Assembly: GCA_045531795.1 (NCBI GenBank)
Contig: JAZSET010000128.1
Location: 1-6,212 of the forward strand
Direction: 5' to 3'
From: UBA4717 sp045531795
GTDB taxonomy: Bacteria > Bacillota > Clostridia > Oscillospirales > CAG-272
Length of the DNA stretch: 6,212 nucleotides
Both the position numbers and the translations under genes were made by a program. This document shows positions 1-4,365 of this stretch, piece by piece. The notes beneath the pieces are model-generated. The model was not told the origin of the DNA and did no database searches. It worked only from the letters and a program-made list of their open reading frames with translations. How positions within the stretch are numbered: position 1 is the first letter of the stretch; each line of letters opens with the position of its first letter.

Positions 1-70
1 ATATTTCACGCGCCGCAGGCGTATTTCAAGTTTCGCCAAAACTTCTCACTTGCCGTAGGCAAATTTCAAT
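1..70. repeat. Cluster of three short hairpins with TTTCA-like spacers
   Basis: Three small inverted repeats lie head to tail: CGCC-GCA-GGCG (11-21), AAGTTT-CGCCA-AAACTT (28-44) and TTGCC-GTA-GGCAA (50-62). Each is flanked by a TTTCA or CTCAC-like spacer (for example 4-8, 23-27, 45-49, 64-68). The arms differ in sequence but the design, a stem of 4-6 bp with a 3-5 nt loop between constant spacers, repeats. It is non-coding and lies beyond the terminator of the tRNA operon. Arrays of this look are, from memory, common between genes in Ruminococcus-like genomes. Their function is unknown to me. The cluster may extend left of the window. Confidence 0.5.
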
Positions 71-103
71 GAAAAAAGCATCGACATAGTCGATGCTTTT
101 TTC
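71..103 (-). terminator. Rho-independent terminator of the tRNA operon
   Basis: A perfect 15-bp inverted repeat has arms at 71-85 and 89-103 and a 3-nt loop (86-88). The GC-containing core GCATCGAC/GTCGATGC is flanked by a run of six A and a run of six T, so it can terminate transcription from either side. It begins 2 nt after the encoded CCA of tRNA-His on the minus strand and so ends the Arg-His tRNA transcript. Confidence 0.93.
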
Positions 104-105
104 TA

Positions 106-182
106 TGGGGTGAGATATCGGATTCGAACCGACGGCCTTCAGGGCCACAACCTGACGCTCTAACCAACTGAGCTAATCCCAC
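106..182 (-). tRNA. tRNA-His (anticodon GTG)
   Basis: On the minus strand the sequence folds as a full cloverleaf: acceptor GTGGGAT/ATCTCAC with one G-U pair, D stem GCTC/GAGC, anticodon stem TCAGG/CCTGA with loop TTGTGGC (anticodon GTG), variable loop AGGCC, and T arm GTCGG-TTCGAAT-CCGAT. The base just before G1 (position 183) is a G on the minus strand and the discriminator is C73. These are the G-1:C73 identity elements of histidine tRNA. CCA is encoded (106-108). It lies 4 nt downstream of tRNA-Arg (3 nt if G-1 is counted) and just before the terminator, as the second gene of a two-tRNA operon. Confidence 0.96.
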
Positions 183-186
183 CATA

Positions 187-263
187 TGGCGTACCTTGAG
201 GGACTCGAACCCCCGACCTACTGCTTAGAAGGCAGTTGCTCTATCCAGCTGAGCTAAAGGTAC
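187..263 (-). tRNA. tRNA-Arg (anticodon TCT)
   Basis: The minus strand gives a 77-nt cloverleaf with a perfect acceptor stem GTACCTT/AAGGTAC, D stem GCTC/GAGC, anticodon stem ACTGC/GCAGT, and loop CTTCTAA with anticodon TCT, which reads AGA and AGG. The T arm is GGGGG-TTCGAGT-CCCTC, the discriminator is G73 and CCA is encoded (187-189). It is the first gene after the consensus promoter at 285-313 and is co-transcribed with tRNA-His. AGA is used often for arginine in the downstream E2 and E3 genes, so this tRNA serves common codons in this genome. Confidence 0.96.
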
Positions 264-284
264 ACATTTTGGTCAACGCAAGAT

Positions 285-313
285 ATTATACCATATACTA
301 AAGTGCTTGTCAA
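285..313 (-). promoter_or_regulatory. Consensus sigma-A promoter of the tRNA-Arg/tRNA-His operon
   Basis: On the minus strand TTGACA (308-313) and TATAAT (285-290) are separated by exactly 17 bp (291-307). This is a perfect match to the housekeeping sigma-70/sigma-A consensus. The expected transcription start is near 277-279, leaving a leader of about 14 nt before tRNA-Arg. A-tracts lie directly upstream. A strong promoter is what one expects for stable RNA. Confidence 0.92.
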
Positions 314-316
314 GTG

Positions 317-342
317 TTTTTTTTACTTTTTTTGAGATTTTT
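317..342 (-). promoter_or_regulatory. Phased A-tracts / UP-element-like sequence upstream of the tRNA promoter
   Basis: On the minus strand there are runs of eight A (317-324), seven A (327-333) and five A (338-342), starting 4 bp upstream of the -35 box. Their centres fall at about 320.5, 330 and 340, close to one helical turn apart. This is the pattern expected for an UP element contacting the RNA polymerase alpha subunit, or for intrinsically curved DNA. The role is inferred. Confidence 0.6.
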
Positions 343-390
343 AATTGCACATAAAAAGTGAGTGTTTATAACCGACACAGAGGGGTTATT

Positions 391-570
391 AAGGCTCCCT
401 CCGGGAGGGAGCTGGCGCCGTAGGCGACTGAGGGAGAGTGCGCTGCTTGAAGTTAGCACAGATAAAAGTCCCGCAGGCTCCTTCCACCGCTAACGCGCGA
501 ACCCCCAAAGCTCGACAAGCTCGCTTCGGGGAACTCCGCCGCGGTCCCCCTCCCTCTTGGAGGGAGGCTT
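391..570. mobile_element. MITE-like non-coding element with terminal inverted repeats
   Basis: The left end (391-415) and the reverse complement of the right end (546-570) match at 20 of 25 positions. Both begin AAG-G/C-CTCCCTCC and each also folds on itself (CTCCCTCC..GGAGGGAG on the left, CCTCCCTC..GAGGGAGG on the right). Between them are further small inverted repeats, such as CGCC-GTA-GGCG around 416-426 and AGCT-rich repeats around 509-523, and no credible gene. Size (180 bp), inverted ends and lack of a coding region fit a miniature inverted-repeat element. I recall similar GGCTCCCTCC-bordered elements scattered in Ruminococcus-type genomes. The right end abuts the lplA stop codon exactly. 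No clear target-site duplication is visible. The base composition is more GC-rich than the flanking DNA. Confidence 0.65.
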
Positions 571-1542
571 TTACATCAACTGTTCTTTTATCAGTGTCAG
601 AATGTCGTCTTTTACTGCGATATTGTTTTTATCAAGCGCAGATTCTATTTTGGTGCAGTCAAATCTCACACCCGAAAGTGCTGACTCGATTTTTTCTGCA
701 AGTTCGGGATCCATAGCATCGGTATAGGCTTTTACGCCTGCGATTACGCCTTTTTCAACGTTTATGTTTATATCAATACCGCCCCAGTCAAATCGTGCAC
801 CTGCCGACATCTCAAAGGGCAGAGAAGAACCGTATACAAAGTCCCAGTCTGAAAAAGGCGACTCATTTACTTTTATATTATCGGAAATTATATCCTTTTT
901 TTCGGCATTTATGCCGTATACTTCTTCAAAGGCTCTGATGAGGTACTTTTTCATCAGATCAACGGTGATGTACGGTGCAAATTCAATAAGATTTGCCACT
1001 CTTGACTTTACCGACTTAACACCCTTTGAAATAAACTTTTCTTTCTTTGGCGAAAGGTATTTTGAAAGCCGTTCTAAGTCGCTGTTTATAAGGATTGTGC
1101 CGTGATGATATGAGTGTCCGTGCGAATTTAAAAAGGCGTTGCCCGAAAACTTTTTGCCCTCAACCAAAAGGTCATTTCTACCCGATTTTTCCGCCTCAAT
1201 TCCTGCATAACTGCAGGCTTTTTTTATTACCTCGATATTTTTGTCAATGCTGTAATTTTCGCTTGACGAAATAAAGGTAAAATTGAGGTTTCCGACGTCG
1301 TGGTAGACCGCACCGCCGCCCGAAAGTCTGCGTGCAAGTCTGACGCCGTCAGCTTCCATATTGCTGACACGGCATTCCGCCCAGGCGTGCTGATTTTTGC
1401 CTATAACAACCGTGTCCTTGTTCTGCCAGAGGTAGAGTATGCCTGTGGAGTCGTCAACGCTGTCAAAAAGAGCTTTTTCAACCGCCAGATTATAGTATGG
1501 ATCAAAGCTTGCCGATTCATATACTAAAAGCCTCTCTGTCAC
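571..1542 (-). CDS. lplA: Lipoate-protein ligase A
   Basis: Predicted 323-aa enzyme that activates free lipoate with ATP to lipoyl-AMP and transfers it to the lysine of lipoyl domains. Visible family motifs are RRLSGGGAVYHD (residues 71-82) followed by GNLNF, GRNDLL (121-126), GKKFSGNA with the probable catalytic lysine at 131, and HHGTIL (146-151). Residues from about 240 form the C-terminal accessory domain seen in true ligases (SDWDFVYG..F.WGGIDI..NVEKGVI), which argues against an octanoyltransferase such as LipM. Length fits LplA/LplJ (about 320-340 aa). The reading frame is open up to an ATG at 1635, but that lies upstream of the promoter at 1570-1598. I therefore start at GTG 1542, which follows AGAGGTGA (1547-1554). 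It is divergent from the E2 gene, whose lipoyl domain is the obvious substrate. No lipA or lipB is visible here, so it suggests lipoate scavenging. Confidence 0.93.
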   Translation of the reverse strand: MTERLLVYESASFDPYYNLAVEKALFDSVDDSTGILYLWQNKDTVVIGKNQHAWAECRVSNMEADGVRLARRLSGGGAVYHDVGNLNFTFISSSENYSIDKNIEVIKKACSYAGIEAEKSGRNDLLVEGKKFSGNAFLNSHGHSYHHGTILINSDLERLSKYLSPKKEKFISKGVKSVKSRVANLIEFAPYITVDLMKKYLIRAFEEVYGINAEKKDIISDNIKVNESPFSDWDFVYGSSLPFEMSAGARFDWGGIDININVEKGVIAGVKAYTDAMDPELAEKIESALSGVRFDCTKIESALDKNNIAVKDDILTLIKEQLM

Positions 1543-1546
1543 AAAA

Positions 1547-1554
1547 TCACCTCT
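1547..1554 (-). promoter_or_regulatory. Ribosome binding site deciding the lplA GTG start
   Basis: AGAGGTGA on the minus strand sits 4 nt before GTG at 1542, with about 5 nt between the AGGTG core and the start. No comparable site precedes the upstream in-frame ATG at 1635. Confidence 0.8.
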
Positions 1555-1569
1555 TTCCCCGTTTATGAT

Positions 1570-1598
1570 ATTGTAAACCAAAATGCGCAAATAGTCAA
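1570..1598 (-). promoter_or_regulatory. Promoter of lplA
   Basis: On the minus strand TTGACT (1593-1598) and TACAAT (1570-1575) are separated by 17 bp (1576-1592). Each hexamer differs from consensus at one base. The expected start of transcription is near 1562-1564, giving a leader of about 20 nt before the GTG start. The hexamers and spacing are identical to those of the divergent E2 promoter. Confidence 0.82.
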
Positions 1599-1640
1599 GT
1601 AGCGGTATATATATAAATATAATAAAAATTTTCAAAACTG

Positions 1641-1669
1641 TTGACTCGACACTTTTATTGTGCTACAAT
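1641..1669 (+). promoter_or_regulatory. Promoter of the E2-E3-E1 operon
   Basis: TTGACT (1641-1646) and TACAAT (1664-1669) with a 17-bp spacer (1647-1663). The predicted transcription start is near 1676-1678, which is at the in-frame ATG 1678. That ATG would be almost leaderless, which supports the downstream TTG start at 1702. A 42-bp AT-rich stretch (1599-1640) separates this -35 box from that of lplA; a regulator could bind there, but no clear palindromic operator is visible. Confidence 0.83.
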
Positions 1670-1688
1670 AACTGTGTATGAAATTTTT

Positions 1689-1694
1689 AGGAGG
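1689..1694 (+). promoter_or_regulatory. Ribosome binding site deciding the E2 TTG start
   Basis: A perfect AGGAGG lies 7 nt upstream of TTG at 1702. It lies inside the frame that would be read from ATG 1678, and no site precedes that ATG. The protein read from TTG begins with AKAVIMPKAG, the normal beginning of a lipoyl domain. Confidence 0.88.
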
Positions 1695-1701
1695 CGATAT
1701 T

Positions 1702-2958
1702 TTGGCAAAAGCTGTTATTATGCCCAAAGCCGGTATTACTGTAGAAAGCTGTATTATCGGTACCTGGGAAAAGAAGGTTGGCGACTCGGTAAAGGTCGGA
1801 GATATACTTTTCTCCTATGAAACCGACAAGGCAAGCTTCGAATGTGAATCAACCGAAGAGGGTACATTGCTTGAAATTTTCTATAATGACGGTGATGAAG
1901 TACCTTGTCTTGTAAACGTATGTGCAGTAGGTAATCCCGGCGAGGACTGCTCAGCACTCCGTCCCCAGGGCGGAGCAGAAGCTCCTGCAGCAGAGGCAGC
2001 ACCTGCACCTGCGGAAGCACCCAAGGCAGAGCCTGCAGTTGAGGCAGTAGCGGTGGCTCCTGCGGCAGCAAATGCAACAGGTGCAATTTCTCCCAGAGCG
2101 AGAAAACTTGCAGAAAGAGCAGGTGTTGATGCATCTCTTGCAAATGCAACAGGCCCGAGCGGCAGAATTATCGAGCGTGATGTCAGGGCACTTATGGACA
2201 ACCCTGCAGCAGCAAAGGCGGCAGCAGTTGAAGCGGCACCTGCCACAATGGCAGTAGCAGATGAAGAATACACAGACGTAAAGTTCAGCGGTATCCGCAG
2301 AGCAATAAGCAAGTCTATGCACACATCTCTCTCCACAATGGCTCAGCTTACACACAACACATCTTTCGATGCAACTGCAATCCTTGCATACAGAAAGCTT
2401 CTCAAGAACTCCGAGGGCGAAACAGCAGGTATCACACTTGGCGATATCGTTCTCTATGCAGTTTCGAGAACACTGTTAAATCATCCCGACCTCAACGCAA
2501 ATATGCTTGACGACAACAATATCCGTTTGTTCAAGCACGTAAATCTCGGCGTTGCGGTAGACACACCCCGCGGACTTATGGTACCTACCATTTTCCACGC
2601 AGACGAAATGAGCCTTCTTGAAATATCAAAGGCAGTTAAGACTCTTGCTGCAGAGTGCAGAGAGGGAAGTATCAGCCCCGATAAGCTTACAGGCGGAAGC
2701 TTCACAGTTTCAAACCTCGGTAATCTCGGCGTTGAATCCTTTACTCCCGTAATCAATCCTCCGCAGACAGGTATTCTCGGTGTTTGCACAACAGTAGACA
2801 GAGTGAAGAAAGGCGCAGACGGAAGCCTTCAGGTATATCCTGCAATGGGACTTTCACTTACATATGATCACCGTGCAGTAGACGGCTCACCGGCAGCTCG
2901 TTTCCAGAAAGAGCTTTGTCAGAATCTTGAAAACTTCACAACTCTTCTTGCGAAGTAA
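1702..2958 (+). CDS. 2-oxoacid dehydrogenase E2: dihydrolipoamide acyltransferase
   Basis: 418-aa core component of a 2-oxoacid (or acetoin) dehydrogenase complex, which carries the acyl group on a swinging lipoyl arm and transfers it to CoA. Domains in order: one lipoyl domain (about 1-78) with the lipoylation motif ETDKAS and target Lys43; an Ala/Pro/Glu-rich flexible linker (about 90-127); a peripheral subunit binding domain (about 129-165, ISPRARKLAERAGV..GPSGRIIERDV) that docks E1 or E3; a second Ala-rich linker (about 166-190); and a catalytic domain (about 193-418) starting FSGIRRAISKSM and ending with DHRAVDG, whose His390 and Asp394 are the expected catalytic residues. The GSFTVSNLGNLG motif is intact. 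TTG start at 1702 was chosen from AGGAGG at 1689. First gene of the operon, 24 nt ahead of E3. Sequence alone does not separate acetyl from branched-chain acyl or acetoin-type E2. Confidence 0.93.
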   Translation: MAKAVIMPKAGITVESCIIGTWEKKVGDSVKVGDILFSYETDKASFECESTEEGTLLEIFYNDGDEVPCLVNVCAVGNPGEDCSALRPQGGAEAPAAEAAPAPAEAPKAEPAVEAVAVAPAAANATGAISPRARKLAERAGVDASLANATGPSGRIIERDVRALMDNPAAAKAAAVEAAPATMAVADEEYTDVKFSGIRRAISKSMHTSLSTMAQLTHNTSFDATAILAYRKLLKNSEGETAGITLGDIVLYAVSRTLLNHPDLNANMLDDNNIRLFKHVNLGVAVDTPRGLMVPTIFHADEMSLLEISKAVKTLAAECREGSISPDKLTGGSFTVSNLGNLGVESFTPVINPPQTGILGVCTTVDRVKKGADGSLQVYPAMGLSLTYDHRAVDGSPAARFQKELCQNLENFTTLLAK

Positions 2959-2982
2959 AAATTTGAAAGCAGGAAATACATA

Positions 2983-4350
2983 ATGGAAATTTTTGACGTA
3001 TTGGTGCTTGGCGGAGGCCCCGGTGGCTACCTCTGTGCCGAGCGTGCCGCACAGAACGGACTTAAGGCGGCAGTATTTGAAAAAAAGGCTCTCGGCGGAA
3101 CTTGTCTTAACGAGGGCTGCATCCCCACCAAAACACTTCTCAATTCCTCAAAGATGTACCGTCACGCAAAGGAAAGCGAAGCTTTCGGTGTAACGGCTAC
3201 AGGCGTCAGCTATGACCACGCAAAGGTAATCGAGAGAAAAGACAAGGTAGTAAAGACACTTGTATCAGGTGTCGGTGCTACAATGAAAGCAAACAAGGTA
3301 ACAGTTATTTCCGCAAACGGTGTAATTAAGGGCCGCAGTGAAAATGGCTTTGCAATTGAAGCAGACGGAGTAGTTTACGAGGGTAAGAGACTTGTAATCG
3401 CATCCGGCTCTGAAACAGTTGTACCTCCTGTACCCGGACTCAAGGAGGGACTTGAATCAGGCTTTGTTGTAACAAACAGAGAAGTGCTCGATGAAAAGAC
3501 TCTTCCCAAAAACCTCGTTGCAATCGGCGGTGGTGTAATCGGTCTTGAAATGGCTTATTACTTCGCATCAGTTGGTGTAAATGTAACAGTTATCGAAATG
3601 ATGCCCAAGATAGCGGGCGCAACAGATCCCGAAATCTGCAAGGTGCTTACAGACGCTTTTGAAAAGCGCGGAATGGTATTCAAGCTTTCATCAAAGGTGC
3701 TTGAAGTTAAAAAGGACAGCGTAATTTACGAAGAAAACGGCGAAAAGAAAGAAATCAAGTGCGATAAGGTTCTATTGTCAGCAGGAAGAAAGCCTTCAAC
3801 TGCAAATATCGGTATTGAAACACTCGGACTTGATATGGACAGAGCCGCAATAAAGACTGACCGTCACCTTTGCACAAATGTAGCAAATGTTTACGCAATC
3901 GGTGACTGCAACGGTAAGCTTATGCTTGCTCACACAGCATACAGAGAAGCAGAGGTTGCAGTAAATCATATGATAGGTAAGACTGACGAAATGCGCTATG
4001 ATGTAATTCCGTCTGTAATCTACACAGACCCCGAGGTTGCAAGTGTAGGCTATAGTAAGGAAGCGGCTGAAGAAAAGGGTATGAAAGTCAAGGAAGTAAA
4101 GCTTCCTATGTCATATGCCGGCAGATATTTAGCCGAAACAGAGGGCGGAAAGGGCTTTATAAAGCTTGTTGTTGACACAGATAAGAAGCGCCTTGTAGGC
4201 TGCCATATGGTAGGCTCCTACGCATCTGAAATCATTATGACAGTAACAATGATGATTGACACCGAACTTACACCCCAGAGACTTCAGAAGCTTGTATTCC
4301 CGCATCCTACAGTAGTAGAAATTATAAGAGAAGCTATTTTCCATATATAA
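2983..4350 (+). CDS. lpdA: Dihydrolipoyl dehydrogenase (E3)
   Basis: 455-aa FAD-dependent oxidoreductase that reoxidises the dihydrolipoyl arm of E2 and reduces NAD+. Visible features: N-terminal FAD motif GGGPGGY (10-16); redox-active disulfide in GGTCLNEGCIPTK with Cys41 and Cys46; the NAD-binding glycine motif GGGVIGLEMA (182-191); the second FAD motif YAIGD (304-308); and a C-terminal dimerisation domain (IPSVIYTDPEVASVG) ending in FPHPTVVEII, with the active-site base His441 and its partner Glu446. Length is normal for the family and no key residue is missing. The His-Pro-Thr motif and the disulfide spacing separate it from glutathione or mercuric reductases, and the position between E2 and E1 confirms the role. 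ATG 2983 follows a modest AGGA (2971-2974). Confidence 0.96.
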   Translation: MEIFDVLVLGGGPGGYLCAERAAQNGLKAAVFEKKALGGTCLNEGCIPTKTLLNSSKMYRHAKESEAFGVTATGVSYDHAKVIERKDKVVKTLVSGVGATMKANKVTVISANGVIKGRSENGFAIEADGVVYEGKRLVIASGSETVVPPVPGLKEGLESGFVVTNREVLDEKTLPKNLVAIGGGVIGLEMAYYFASVGVNVTVIEMMPKIAGATDPEICKVLTDAFEKRGMVFKLSSKVLEVKKDSVIYEENGEKKEIKCDKVLLSAGRKPSTANIGIETLGLDMDRAAIKTDRHLCTNVANVYAIGDCNGKLMLAHTAYREAEVAVNHMIGKTDEMRYDVIPSVIYTDPEVASVGYSKEAAEEKGMKVKEVKLPMSYAGRYLAETEGGKGFIKLVVDTDKKRLVGCHMVGSYASEIIMTVTMMIDTELTPQRLQKLVFPHPTVVEIIREAIFHI

Positions 4351-4357
4351 GGAGGAA
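4348..4357 (+). promoter_or_regulatory. E1 ribosome binding site overlapping the E3 stop codon
   Basis: TAAGGAGGAA combines the E3 stop (4348-4350) with a full Shine-Dalgarno sequence; the GGAGG core at 4351-4355 is 10 nt from ATG 4366. Only 15 nt separate the two genes, so E1 is very probably co-transcribed and may be translationally coupled to E3. Confidence 0.82.
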
Positions 4358-4365
4358 ATATAAAA

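Noticed and set aside
1..70. Possible CRISPR-like array
   Set aside because: Units are only about 20-25 nt with hairpin cores that differ from each other and no conserved long repeat or unique spacers of uniform length; no cas genes nearby.
368..389. Inverted repeat ATAACC / GGTTAT with a 10-nt loop, as a possible lplA terminator
   Set aside because: The stem is only 6 bp and no T-run follows directly on the minus strand, so it is too weak to call.
546..570. Strong hairpin just after the lplA stop as a rho-independent terminator
   Set aside because: On the minus strand the stem is followed by G-rich sequence and not by a T-run; it is better explained as the inverted end of the MITE-like element.
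438..716. Plus-strand frame of 92 codons overlapping the MITE-like element and the 3' end of lplA
   Set aside because: It has no ribosome binding site, crosses an element end and a gene boundary, and its second half is the antisense of a well-supported lplA.
1647..1663. CAC..GTG inverted repeat inside the E2 promoter spacer as an operator
   Set aside because: Only three base pairs match on each side; it does not exceed what chance gives in AT-rich DNA.
1754..2355. Minus-strand frames opposite the E2 linker, rich in Leu, Cys or Ala
   Set aside because: They arise from the GCA/GCT-rich Ala-Pro linker codons of E2 read backwards; no start signals or recognisable domains.
4129..4344. Minus-strand frame opposite the E3 C-terminus
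   Set aside because: Antisense of conserved dihydrolipoyl dehydrogenase sequence, with no ribosome binding site or family resemblance.
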